Positions 7,042 through 14,515 are shown, numbered from the stretch's first letter. The stretch is 14,838 nt of DNA from an uncultured Clostridia bacterium (GCA_945946745.1 CAMEWZ010000024.1:1-14838); one strand, 5' to 3'. Program-made: numbers and translations. Notes: generated from the letters alone by a model not told the origin.

Positions 7042-7143
7042 TTCCCGAATGGGAATTTTTGTCGCCTTACTGTCACAATGCGCCGGTAGGATAAGCGCAG
7101 AAGGGTGCGGCGCATTGTCAGCACCAAAGAAACAGTAAGGGAG
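7042..7143 (+). promoter_or_regulatory. Structured leader with attenuator-like hairpin and SD-sequestering stem
   Basis: TTCCC-GAAT-GGGAA followed by TTTTT (7042-7060) is a small terminator-like hairpin. Then CCTTACTGT (7065-7073) pairs with ACAGTAAGG (7132-7140) and, inside it, CAATGCGCCG (7076-7085) pairs perfectly with CGGCGCATTG (7108-7117). The outer 3' arm includes the first bases of the AAGGGAG ribosome binding site. The two-tier inverted repeat could alternatively be a 76-bp palindromic insertion. It matches no riboswitch class I know. Confidence 0.5.
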
Positions 7144-7149
7144 ATTTAT

Positions 7150-9042
7150 ATGGACGAAGATAAACGAAATGGCAAGAGATCCCATGGCGCGGTCATGGCG
7201 CTGATTTTTATGCTAACCATCTTTACATGGGGGCAGGTGCTTTTATTCAACCGGCCTACCCCAAAGGAACCGGCAGCGCCCGCGGCTGCTTTTCCCGACA
7301 TCCCGGCAGTTGTGGAGAAATGTATGCCCTCCAGCGTGATCTTTCAGGTCAGAAAGACCGTTCTTTCAGACCCATCGGACAGTGATTCGGAAAAAATGCA
7401 GATTACGGAAGCTGCCAGCGGAATTATCTGGGAAGAACGGGAGGACGAGCTGCTGGTTGTGACCAACAACCATGTGGTGGAAGGCGCGGATTCTATCCGC
7501 GTTCGATTCAGTCCCGAGAATGCCCAGGGAATCCTTCTGACTGCCAAGACCCTTGGCAGAGATCAAACGGCAGACATTGCGGTTGTCAGCATTGAAAAAT
7601 CCCAGATTCCGGAGGATGTTCTGCCTCTGGTGCATCCGGCTGTCCGGGGCGATGCGGCGCAGGAACGAACCCCGCTGCTCCACCAGCGGGACCTTTCCGG
7701 TTTTCACAAGAAGGATCGGGAAAAGATCGACCGCCTTTTGACTGCCTTTGGAAAAGAGAACAGCGCCAGCTGCCTGCTGCTGGACAATAACGGAACCGTC
7801 CTGGGACAGTTCAGCTTTGAAAACCAGCTCAGCGGCCAATTCGTGTCATACGCGCAGAAGCTGCTGCGTTCCGGGAAAATATATGACGATGCCGAAAAGC
7901 CCTTCCGTATCCAAAACGGTCTGCATTTTCCAACCCGGTATGTAGGGCTGTGGGACACCATATTTCTGCACGACTGGGAAACGGACGGTGTGGCTTACCT
8001 GATCGTGATTTTCAAGGAGGTGCATACCGTCCGGGATTACTGGGTATTTGCCCGTTTTGCTCTGCTTGCCATGGGAGCAACGGTGCTGGTATCCTGTGTG
8101 GCTGCCATCTGTGTCGCCCGGCTTTTGACGGAACCGGTTCTGCGGATGGAGCGAACGGCCAGACGCATGAGCAATCTGGATTTTTCCGAAAAATGCAGCT
8201 ATCACGGAAAGGACGAACTGGGTGATCTGGCCGGGAGCCTAAATTTCCTGTCGGAGAAACTGGAAGAAACCATTGGAAAGCTACAGGAAGCCAATCACCA
8301 GCTGGAGGCGGATTTGACCGCCCAGAAGGAATTGGAGCAGATGCGCCGGAGCTTTGTTGCCTCCGCTTCCCATGAATTCAAAACGCCGCTGACCCTGCTG
8401 AGGGGGTATCTGGAAATGCTGCGGGAGCAGGTTTTGCCGCCGGAAGCACAGGCTGAGGCTGAGGAAACCATGATCGCGGAAATTGACCGGATGGACAATC
8501 TGGTGCTGGATATGCTGTCTGCGTCCCGTCTGGAAGTGGGTGGAGACGAAGAACCAGAGACTCCCTTTGATGTGAAGGAAGTACTGAATGGGGCGGGGCG
8601 CGCCTTTGCGGATGTTCTGAAAAGCCGCGGTATCACGCCGAGGAAGACGGCCCCGGAAGAAGCCTGCGTTGCTGTGGGCAACGCGGAGCAGATTGCTACG
8701 GTTCTGACGAACTTCCTTTCCAACGCCATGAACCATACATCGGAAGGCGGTATCATCGAACTGCGTCTGGAAGCGGCGCCAAAGCAGCTCCGGATTTCTG
8801 TTTTCAATCAAGGCGACCCCATTGCGCAGGATGCGATCAAGCAAATTTGGGAGCCCTTCTTCCGGGCTGACCGAACCCGTGCAAAAAATGAAAAGGGTAC
8901 GGGGCTGGGATTGTCCATCTGCCGGGAAATTCTAAAAAAGCACGGCAGCGAATACGGTGTGGAAAACACCCGGGACGGTGTCCTGTTCTATTTTACATTG
9001 CACCGTGTTCCCACTTCCAGTCCAATTACCCAGGGAGAGTAG
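7150..9042 (+). CDS. Chimeric HtrA N-lobe / sensor histidine kinase
   Basis: A 630-residue predicted membrane protein. Residues about 14-33 form a membrane anchor. Residues about 51-167 read as the first barrel of an HtrA/trypsin-like protease, with the catalytic His in VTNNHVVEGA (H108) and Asp in TADIAVV (D142), but the GNSGGP serine lobe and PDZ are absent. Around residues 167-180 it passes in frame into an extracytoplasmic kinase sensor segment, a membrane span (about 299-323), HAMP, HisKA with SHEFKTPLT (His407), N box (N521-N525), IWEPFFR and GTGLGLS (583-589). The phosphotransfer parts look intact. No response regulator is next to it. Start at 7150 has AAGGGAG upstream. Fusion of a protease gene to the kinase by deletion of the intervening DNA is the simplest reading; an assembly join is the alternative. 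It ends 4 bp before the transporter gene. Confidence 0.85.
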   Translation: MDEDKRNGKRSHGAVMALIFMLTIFTWGQVLLFNRPTPKEPAAPAAAFPDIPAVVEKCMPSSVIFQVRKTVLSDPSDSDSEKMQITEAASGIIWEEREDELLVVTNNHVVEGADSIRVRFSPENAQGILLTAKTLGRDQTADIAVVSIEKSQIPEDVLPLVHPAVRGDAAQERTPLLHQRDLSGFHKKDREKIDRLLTAFGKENSASCLLLDNNGTVLGQFSFENQLSGQFVSYAQKLLRSGKIYDDAEKPFRIQNGLHFPTRYVGLWDTIFLHDWETDGVAYLIVIFKEVHTVRDYWVFARFALLAMGATVLVSCVAAICVARLLTEPVLRMERTARRMSNLDFSEKCSYHGKDELGDLAGSLNFLSEKLEETIGKLQEANHQLEADLTAQKELEQMRRSFVASASHEFKTPLTLLRGYLEMLREQVLPPEAQAEAEETMIAEIDRMDNLVLDMLSASRLEVGGDEEPETPFDVKEVLNGAGRAFADVLKSRGITPRKTAPEEACVAVGNAEQIATVLTNFLSNAMNHTSEGGIIELRLEAAPKQLRISVFNQGDPIAQDAIKQIWEPFFRADRTRAKNEKGTGLGLSICREILKKHGSEYGVENTRDGVLFYFTLHRVPTSSPITQGE

Positions 9043-9046
9043 AAAC

Positions 9047-9955
9047 ATGGATAGAATCATGAAAAGCGAAAAACTACGGCCCTTTCTTGCGGCATTCTGT
9101 GCCTTCGGTTGGTCGATGGCATACCCATTGATTAAGCTTGGGTATGGAGAATTGAACATTACGGCAAGTGATCTGGGCAGTAAAATTCTGTTCGCGGGGA
9201 TTCGCTTCTTTGCCGCGGGGCTATTGGTGCTGTTGTTTGGCATATGGCAGAAACGGGATGTGGGGATTCGGCACGGTGCCGCGCCAATTCTCATCGTCTT
9301 TGCACTGGTCAATACCGCACTGCATTACCTGTTTTCCTATATCGGATTGTCCTACATACCAAGCGCGCGGTCTACCATTCTGGATTCCATGGGCGGCTTC
9401 CTGCTGATTCTGTGTGCCTGCCTGATCTTTCCGGATGACACCATGAATGCAAGGAAAGCCGCAGGGTGTCTGCTGGGCTTTTGCGGCATTGTGATTATGA
9501 ATCTAAAACCGGGCAGTTCCTTTTGGGAGAATATTTCTTTCCGGGGTGACGGGATGATCCTGCTGAATGCCTGCTGTGCGGCAGGCGGTGGCATTCTGAC
9601 CCGGTTTGTATCCAGAAAGATGGATATGCTGGCGGCCACCGGGTACGGGATGGTCATTGGCGGATGGATTCTGATTGTTCTGGGCGTGGGGGTTGGAATG
9701 GACAATCCCTGGACGCTGACAGGAACAGCAATGCTGATTCTCGCGCTTCTGATCCTGATTTCCGCAGTCTGCTTTGGAATCTATAATACCCTCTTAACCT
9801 ATCACCCCATCAGCAAGATTGCAATCTACAATGCGCTGATTCCGGTATTGGGCGTCATTTTCTCCTCCCTGCTTCTGGGAGAGCCGTTTCTGTGGCAGTA
9901 TGTGGTCGCTGGCGGAATGGTGGCCATTGGCATTATCTTGATAAACCGAAAATAG
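9047..9955 (+). CDS. DMT superfamily (EamA) transporter
   Basis: A 302-residue integral membrane protein with about ten hydrophobic segments in two similar halves, the usual EamA arrangement. Family-like features are the early AFGWSMAYPLIKLG, YIGLSYIPSARSTIL in the first half, and the C-terminal NALIPVLGVIFSSLLLGE followed by a last helix ending INRK. Substrate cannot be predicted; relatives export amino acids or other metabolites. The ATG at 9047 is used because GGGAG precedes it inside the end of the kinase gene; the ATG four codons later is a possible alternative. The 4-bp gap to the kinase suggests co-transcription. Confidence 0.88.
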   Translation: MDRIMKSEKLRPFLAAFCAFGWSMAYPLIKLGYGELNITASDLGSKILFAGIRFFAAGLLVLLFGIWQKRDVGIRHGAAPILIVFALVNTALHYLFSYIGLSYIPSARSTILDSMGGFLLILCACLIFPDDTMNARKAAGCLLGFCGIVIMNLKPGSSFWENISFRGDGMILLNACCAAGGGILTRFVSRKMDMLAATGYGMVIGGWILIVLGVGVGMDNPWTLTGTAMLILALLILISAVCFGIYNTLLTYHPISKIAIYNALIPVLGVIFSSLLLGEPFLWQYVVAGGMVAIGIILINRK

Positions 9956-9956
9956 C

Positions 9957-10643
9957 ATGGACACAGTTCTTGACCTTGTGGGCGGCCCGGAAAAGGAAGC
10001 CAATGTAGTGGAGCTGGGTGTCAGCGGCGACACGACCTTCTATTTCTGCACCTATCCCTTCATCTACGAAGATACCGAGGCGCTGTCCGACAGCTCCAAG
10101 GCGCATTACAACCAGCTGGTGTCCGATCTGGAAACCGCAAAGTCCAGCATTCTGCTCTCTCAGCCCGAGGATCGTCCCGAAGTGGAAAGCGGCGCGACGG
10201 TATTTTTCCAGACCACTGACCTGGACGGCAACAAGGTGACCAGTGACATCTTCCAGGATCATACTCTGACGCTGCTGAACATCTGGGGTTCCTTCTGCGA
10301 GCCCTGTATGGAAGAAATGCCGGATCTGGAAGCCATCAGCAAGGAGTTTGCGGATAAGGACGTAGCCATTGTGGGCGTGCTGGGCGATGCGCTGGACAGA
10401 AAGGGCGAATTTGACGCCGATACGGTAGATCTGGCAAAGACGGTGCTGAAGTCCAAGGGCGTTACCTATCTGAACATCGCCATGTGCCCCGAACTGTTGG
10501 AAGCGGTTCCTTCCGATACCTACCCCACCTCCGTTCTGATTGACAGCAACGGCTCTGTGGTTGGCAAGGCAATCTACGGCTCCAGAGACGCGGATCAGTA
10601 CCGCCAGCTCATTCAGAATGCGCTGGATACTCTGGCAAAGTGA
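9957..10643 (+). CDS. TlpA/redoxin-family thiol-disulfide oxidoreductase, probably N-terminally truncated
   Basis: The 228 residues hold a thioredoxin-like domain from about residue 80 with the redox motif WGSFCEPCMEEMP (C114, C117) and the cis-proline loop TYPTS (P190). Residues 1-70 are a mostly polar segment without recognised domain. Members of this family are normally exported or lipid-anchored, but no signal peptide or lipobox is present. The first ATG lies 1 bp after the transporter stop with no ribosome binding site, and an in-frame TAA stands at 9942-9944, so no longer form exists. A lost 5' end is likely; coupling to transporter translation could still give a protein. It is followed by a CXXC membrane protein and a 4Fe-4S protein gene, the usual partners as I recall them. 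Confidence 0.8.
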   Translation: MDTVLDLVGGPEKEANVVELGVSGDTTFYFCTYPFIYEDTEALSDSSKAHYNQLVSDLETAKSSILLSQPEDRPEVESGATVFFQTTDLDGNKVTSDIFQDHTLTLLNIWGSFCEPCMEEMPDLEAISKEFADKDVAIVGVLGDALDRKGEFDADTVDLAKTVLKSKGVTYLNIAMCPELLEAVPSDTYPTSVLIDSNGSVVGKAIYGSRDADQYRQLIQNALDTLAK

Positions 10644-10672
10644 TGACAACGGCCGAAAAGGAGGTACGCCCT

Positions 10673-10822
10673 GTGGCGAACCGAAAACATCGCCAGATCA
10701 TTTCCTGGCTGCTCTTGATTGCCGCGATTTGCATGATCGGATTCGGCATTCTCCGGGATGAACAGGCCGTTGTTCTGAAAAAGGCAATCAATATTTGTTT
10801 GGAGTGTATCGGAATTGGCTAA
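10673..10822 (+). CDS. CD1871A-family small CXXC membrane protein
   Basis: A 49-residue protein starting at GTG with AAAGGAGG 8 bp upstream. Residues about 9-28 are a hydrophobic membrane span, and the C-terminus has the motif NICLECIGIG (C42, C45) characteristic of this small clostridial family. Its function is unknown; the family is found between redoxin and 4Fe-4S membrane protein genes, which suggests a role in membrane thiol or electron transfer. It is too short for many gene finders. Its stop overlaps the TTG start of the next gene by 8 bp. It appears complete although both neighbours look damaged. Confidence 0.85.
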   Translation: MANRKHRQIISWLLLIAAICMIGFGILRDEQAVVLKKAINICLECIGIG

Positions 10823-11051
10823 GGGTAAATTAGGATCGGAAATGAAACGACGGATGGTGCAGGTTATCTCCGCTCTCCTCACCAATCCGCACATTCCGGG
10901 ATTTATCAAAGGCGGAATCTATCAGGGAAGTATGAAAATGGTCTGTGTGCCGGGCATGAACTGCTATTCCTGCCCGGCAGCCACAGCCGCCTGCCCCATC
11001 GGGGCCATGCAGGCGGTGATCGGCTCCCGGAAGTTCAGCTTCTCCTTTTAT
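10815..11051 (+). pseudogene. 4Fe-4S binding membrane protein, 3'-truncated
   Basis: The first 79 or so codons read as the start of a NapH-like 4Fe-4S membrane protein of Clostridia: basic N-terminus KGKLGSEMKRR, then IPGFIKGGIYQGS and the cysteine cluster CVPGMNCYSCPAATAACPIG (C44, C50, C53, C60). After SRKFSFSFYP (71-80) similarity stops just where the first membrane helix should begin. The frame stays open to 11408 but reads through repeat DNA and is not protein-like. The membrane helices and second ferredoxin cluster are missing. Start taken at TTG 10815 because N-terminal KLxSxxxRR is family-like; ATG 10842 is an alternative. Truncated by a deletion or repeat insertion. Confidence 0.78.
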
Positions 11052-11210
11052 CCGGGATCAGCAGCGTTGATCGGAAGTACATCGAAGAAGCTGAGAGGGA
11101 AAGGCCAAGCATCTCACGATCCCATTGCTGGTTTTGGAGCCGCTAGGCGGTGTCTTCTCAATAGAATTATACAATGTGCTTATCGGTTTTACGCAGCTGT
11201 TGGTATTCCG

Positions 11211-11390
11211 TTGACAATTGACAATGAACAATTGACAGTTGAGGTATCCCTTCGGGATGAATTCAAACAAACTACAAGTGCGAAATACCAACGGTTTTTC
11301 CAAAGAAACCTGCCTTTATTGACATTTTTTAAATTGTCCCGTAGGGACTCCTTCATTGTCAACTGTCAACTGTCAACTGTCAATTGTCAA
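11211..11390. repeat. Element with inverted arrays of a 7-bp repeat (TTGACAA/TTGTCAA)
   Basis: The left end has four heptamers (TTGACAA twice, TGAACAA, TTGACAG; 11211-11238). The right end has five inverted heptamers (TTGTCAA, three CTGTCAA, TTGTCAA; 11356-11390). Just inside each lies a small hairpin (ATCCC-TTC-GGGAT and GTCCC-GTA-GGGAC). The centre has no credible gene. It resembles small palindromic intergenic repeats of gut Clostridia. Confidence 0.75.
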
Positions 11391-11393
11391 TTA

Positions 11394-11538
11394 ATGTCTG
11401 CTGAATAAGCCGTGTTACGGCTTATTCACGCACCGTTAGGTGCGTAATTCCATAAAAACGGCTCTTTATAACCGTTTTTATGGAATTCAGACAGAAATCA
11501 ATGCGTATCCAAATGGCATGGCGCACCATGCCATTTGG
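11394..11538. repeat. Four-hairpin repeat, copy A
   Basis: Consecutive stems: AATAAGCC/GGCTTATT, ACGCACC/GGTGCGT, CCATAAAAACGG/CCGTTTTTATGG, CAAATGGCATGG/CCATGCCATTTG. It is a direct copy of 14516-14661 with about seven substitutions outside the first loop, which differs completely while its stem is kept. Function unknown. Confidence 0.85.
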
Positions 11539-11540
11539 TA

Positions 11541-11582
11541 GGTGCAAGGGTTTTGTGCGAAATCCCACAAAACCCTTGCACC
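11541..11582. repeat. Fifth hairpin, perfect 17-bp stem
   Basis: GGTGCAAGGGTTTTGTG (11541-11557) and its exact inverse CACAAAACCCTTGCACC (11566-11582) flank an 8-base loop. It follows copy A directly but is absent from copy B. Confidence 0.85.
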
Positions 11583-11583
11583 A

Positions 11584-11638
11584 GAACAACGCACGAAAGG
11601 CTTGAAAGCCTTGGCTTTCAAGGCGTTTTGCGTTGTTC
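11584..11638. repeat. Sixth hairpin, two-tier stem
   Basis: Outer arms GAACAACGCA (11584-11593) and TGCGTTGTTC (11629-11638) enclose inner arms CTTGAAAGCC (11601-11610) and GGCTTTCAAG (11613-11622). It completes the row of stem-loops and is absent from copy B. Confidence 0.8.
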
Positions 11639-11741
11639 CGTACGCATCAATTAAATTCCTCTTTTGCTGAGTCAACCCGATAAGCATTTTATACAATTCT
11701 ATCGAGAAATAGCATTCGGCATAAAAATGCAAGACAGTTTT

Positions 11742-11770
11742 TCGACAAGATAATGCAATCGTGCTATTAT
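11742..11770 (+). promoter_or_regulatory. Possible orphan sigma-A promoter
   Basis: TCGACA (11742-11747), 17-bp spacer, TATTAT (11765-11770), each one base off consensus. It points into the terminator hairpin and then antisense to the VWA gene; no plus-strand gene follows. It could be the relic of a lost gene's promoter or start an RNA of about 80 nt ending at the hairpin. Confidence 0.4.
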
Positions 11771-11789
11771 ATTGGACATCAGTATCATA

Positions 11790-11855
11790 CGAAAATAGCA
11801 GCTGTCATTCCGAGCCAGTGGCCGAAGTCGCCGACTCGGAATGACAGCATTTTCG
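11790..11855. terminator. Bidirectional terminator-like hairpin after the VWA gene
   Basis: GCTGTCATTCCGAG (11801-11814) and CTCGGAATGACAGC (11835-11848) form a perfect 14-bp stem; outside a bulge CGAAAAT (11790-11796) also pairs with ATTTTCG (11849-11855). It begins 1 bp past the VWA stop codon. T-rich stretches lie on the exit side in both directions. The TGTCATTCCGAG arms are also a frequent intergenic repeat type in gut bacteria. Confidence 0.6.
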
Positions 11856-11856
11856 T

Positions 11857-13542
11857 TTATTGGGACGCTTCCATACGGATCAGCTCCGCCGCGGCGGCAG
11901 CGAATTCCTCCATATCCCGGATGCGGACGATGTGGTTTCCGTAAATCTTCCCGGCGTTGGGGAAATTGGCTCCGCTTCCGAAGAACACTGCCCCAACCCG
12001 GCAGCCGTTCCGGCGCAGCCGGGATACCTCCGCTGCCGCATCCTGCACGCCCGCCGCCTCCTCATAGGGCGTGGGCAGCCTTCCCGGACGGATTAGGGGT
12101 ACGCTGTCGTTGGGGTTCGCATCGGTGAGCAGGATCACCAGCTTTCGCTCCGTACGCACGGGCTTCATGGTAAAGTCCGCCATGCGAAGGGCCAGCCCGT
12201 CCCGGTTCCACCCGGCGGCAAAATACCGGAACACATTCCGGGAGCTTTCCGCGCGGAAGGGCACCAGCCGGTTGAACACCGTCACGCCCCGAATCGAGCA
12301 AAAACTCTCCACCTGCACCGGCACCCGCAGACCCCGCAGGGCCTCTGCCAGAATGTAGGCCTGGGCCGCGATAACCTCTTGATGATACATCCGGGAGGCC
12401 GAAGCATCCAGAAGAATCAGCACCGACATAGCGGGGGTTGGCAGCTCCTCCGAACGCAGAAATACCTTATGATCTCCCAGGACAGGGGCACGCCACACCT
12501 TCGTGCTGTCCAAGCTTCCGCTTCGGGCAGATTCCGACCGGGGAATGATCTCCGAAAACAGACTGCTGCCGATGTCCCTCTGAATCCGGCGGATCTGCCC
12601 GTCATACATGGCAGCATTGTCGAGGTAATGCTGCTTATTTTTCTTCTGCTGCCGGGCGGCTTCCGCCGCCACCCGGCGGGAGTCCCCCCGGCTGATGGGG
12701 GAAGGTTGGCCGTCCGTAAACCAGATGTCGCAGCCCGTATGCGCGCCGGTACACAACTGCGAGCGAATCTCCTCCAGCCGGTTGGGAGAATATCGGCAGC
12801 GCCCAAAGCACCCCTCCGCATAGGCAAGGGCATCCGCGCCGCCGGCGTGGCGTCCACTCCAGCCCGCGCTTCTGCGCCCGCCTGTTTCCATCTCGGACAG
12901 AATGGCGTTTTCAAACCGCTGGGGCTGCAAATCGTCGCTTTTCCGTTGGGGCAATAGCTTGGACAGAAAATGTGGCACAGGGACGGTTTTTCGCCGTTTT
13001 GGCCTGCCCCGGAACCCAAAATAGTCTTGCAGCAGCGACAAAATCCGATTTCTCATTTCTTCTGGGGACAGGCTGGCGGAGGCTTTCATCTCCGCGTACA
13101 GCTTTGCCTCCTTTGGCAGCAGGAAGCCGGGACTGTCCCCCTCCACCTCCCGCCAGTGCGCCCGCTGGATGGATTCACAGAGCATGGCCTTTGCCATATG
13201 CTCCGATCGGGAACGGCGCTCCAGGGACTCCAGAAAAAAGCTGGCATAGGAAGCCCGAAGCTCCGTCAGCGCGGGGCGATCTTCCACATTGCGCCGGTAC
13301 ATTTCCGCTTCAATCAGCACCCAGGCAAACCGATCATAGGTGCCCTGCCACTCGTCACCTGCCCACACATGGAACAGTGCTTCCATCGCTTCCCTTCCGA
13401 AATAGGCTTCCGCCAGCCCGGAAATGGTGTTCATGTACAGGGTGTTTGCGACAAACACCGGGGGAAACCCGTATTCCCCTGCTCCGTTCCACACTTGATT
13501 CAAGGCCCGACGGCCTTCCGCACCAAATTCCTTGTCATTCAT
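11857..13542 (-). CDS. VWA-domain protein, partner of MoxR-type ATPase
   Basis: A 561-residue cytosolic protein. The C-terminal third is a von Willebrand A domain with a metal (MIDAS) site: DASAS (D379, S381, S383), NRDG (446-449) and LLTDANPND (471-479). The first 300 residues have no recognised domain; they are predicted mostly helical with a basic segment FRGRPKRRKTVPVPHF (about 177-192). This layout matches NorD/CobT-like proteins that work with a MoxR AAA ATPase in inserting metals or remodelling a target complex. The target is not in the window. Its ATG overlaps the ATPase stop as ATGA, so the two are translationally coupled. The usual Thr of the second MIDAS motif is not obvious. Confidence 0.88.
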   Translation of the reverse strand: MNDKEFGAEGRRALNQVWNGAGEYGFPPVFVANTLYMNTISGLAEAYFGREAMEALFHVWAGDEWQGTYDRFAWVLIEAEMYRRNVEDRPALTELRASYASFFLESLERRSRSEHMAKAMLCESIQRAHWREVEGDSPGFLLPKEAKLYAEMKASASLSPEEMRNRILSLLQDYFGFRGRPKRRKTVPVPHFLSKLLPQRKSDDLQPQRFENAILSEMETGGRRSAGWSGRHAGGADALAYAEGCFGRCRYSPNRLEEIRSQLCTGAHTGCDIWFTDGQPSPISRGDSRRVAAEAARQQKKNKQHYLDNAAMYDGQIRRIQRDIGSSLFSEIIPRSESARSGSLDSTKVWRAPVLGDHKVFLRSEELPTPAMSVLILLDASASRMYHQEVIAAQAYILAEALRGLRVPVQVESFCSIRGVTVFNRLVPFRAESSRNVFRYFAAGWNRDGLALRMADFTMKPVRTERKLVILLTDANPNDSVPLIRPGRLPTPYEEAAGVQDAAAEVSRLRRNGCRVGAVFFGSGANFPNAGKIYGNHIVRIRDMEEFAAAAAELIRMEASQ

Positions 13543-14477
13543 CGGTCAAACACCTGGTCACAGCGAAGCTTTCCGGGAATCCGGGCGGCAATCATATCGT
13601 GAATCAACTGCCGCTCATAGGGGTCAAAGCTTTTGTTAGTGATACCCATATCCAACGCGGCGGCGGGGTTTAGTCCCAGTCCCATTAGATCAATGGCATC
13701 CAACAGGCCCCGAAGATCCAGCGCCCGGGTGGAAATCTCGGAATGTAAGCACTTTTTGTTCAGATCAAAGAACAATCCTGCCAGAAGGCCCCTTGTCTTC
13801 CGGTTCAAATTGGGATACTGCTCACTCAGAAGCCGCTCCAGATTGTCCTGCGAGATGGTTGGCATGGCAATCACCGCAAACCGGGAGGCCAGCGCCTCGT
13901 TCATCTCCCGGGTACCAGCATAACCATAGTTCATGGTGGCGATAAACCGGGTCTCCGGACGCAGTTCCAGGGAGCCGTAGCCGGGCACGTCCACACTGCG
14001 TCGGAAGTCCAGCACCGCATGCATCACCGCCAACGCTTCATTCTTTGCCATGTTGATCTCATCCAGTACCCCGAAGCCGCCTTGTGCACCGCACTCGTAC
14101 ACCGGGCCGGGCCGGAAGGTCACGGCCCCATCCTGAAAGGTATCCGTGCCCACCAGGGAAGCCGCGTCGGTGTTGACGTGGAGCGAGATATTCCACATGG
14201 GCCTCAGAAACAGGGCCGCCAGATTCTGGGCCAGCACATTTTTACCCGTGGCCTTGCCGCCTGCCAGCAGCAGATTTTTCCCGCAGAGGATCGCCGTCAG
14301 TGCCTGCTCCCAGATTTCGTTTCCATAGTAGACATAGCGAGGTGTGGGAATCCGATCCGGATTCCCGGCGGGATGGTCATCTAAAAAGACTTGAACCCGC
14401 TTCAAAATCTCGGGATTGATTCCTTCCTGCTGCAGAAAGCCCATCATTTTCCGGCTGAACGCCTGTTTCTCTTCCAT
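13539..14477 (-). CDS. MoxR-family AAA+ ATPase (NorQ/CobS-like)
   Basis: A 312-residue AAA+ ATPase thought to act as a chaperone-like remodeller with the VWA protein encoded next to it. Walker A is GGKATGKN (73-80), Walker B GVLDEIN (136-142), sensor 1 ATMN (180-183) and a probable arginine finger in EALASRF (R199). The P-loop ends GKN instead of GK-S/T; relatives with the same form exist as far as I recall, so it may be a subfamily trait. Length is normal for MoxR proteins. The ATG follows ACGGAGG at about 9 bp. Only 38 bp separates the start from repeat copy B, and no clear promoter is visible between or inside it. Confidence 0.9.
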   Translation of the reverse strand: MEEKQAFSRKMMGFLQQEGINPEILKRVQVFLDDHPAGNPDRIPTPRYVYYGNEIWEQALTAILCGKNLLLAGGKATGKNVLAQNLAALFLRPMWNISLHVNTDAASLVGTDTFQDGAVTFRPGPVYECGAQGGFGVLDEINMAKNEALAVMHAVLDFRRSVDVPGYGSLELRPETRFIATMNYGYAGTREMNEALASRFAVIAMPTISQDNLERLLSEQYPNLNRKTRGLLAGLFFDLNKKCLHSEISTRALDLRGLLDAIDLMGLGLNPAAALDMGITNKSFDPYERQLIHDMIAARIPGKLRCDQVFDR

Positions 14478-14515
14478 TGCTGCCGCCTCCGTACAAAGTT
14501 GTTTGGTCTATCATC

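Larger units (their letters stand above)
11156..11707. repeat. Composite repeat region bounded by 42-bp imperfect inverted repeats
   Basis: The left end (11156-11197) and the right end (11666-11707) are inverted copies matching at about 34 of 42 positions; both contain ATAGAATT, TGCTTATCGG and CAGC. Between them lie the heptamer element (11211-11390) and the hairpin row (11394-11638). No transposase is encoded. It may be one non-autonomous element with later insertions, or converging repeats. The preceding 11052-11155 has no recognised content. Confidence 0.6.

Noticed and set aside
11211..11390. CRISPR-like short repeats
   Set aside because: Units are 7 bp in tandem with no spacers and no cas genes.
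11487..11732. Minus-strand open frame of 81 codons
   Set aside because: Made almost completely of repeat DNA (hairpin row and inverted end); the same peptide string recurs from copy B, as expected for a repeat.
12970..13673. Two overlapping plus-strand open frames over the VWA/ATPase junction
   Set aside because: Antisense to two domain-verified genes; Pro/Ser/Arg-rich shadow translations.
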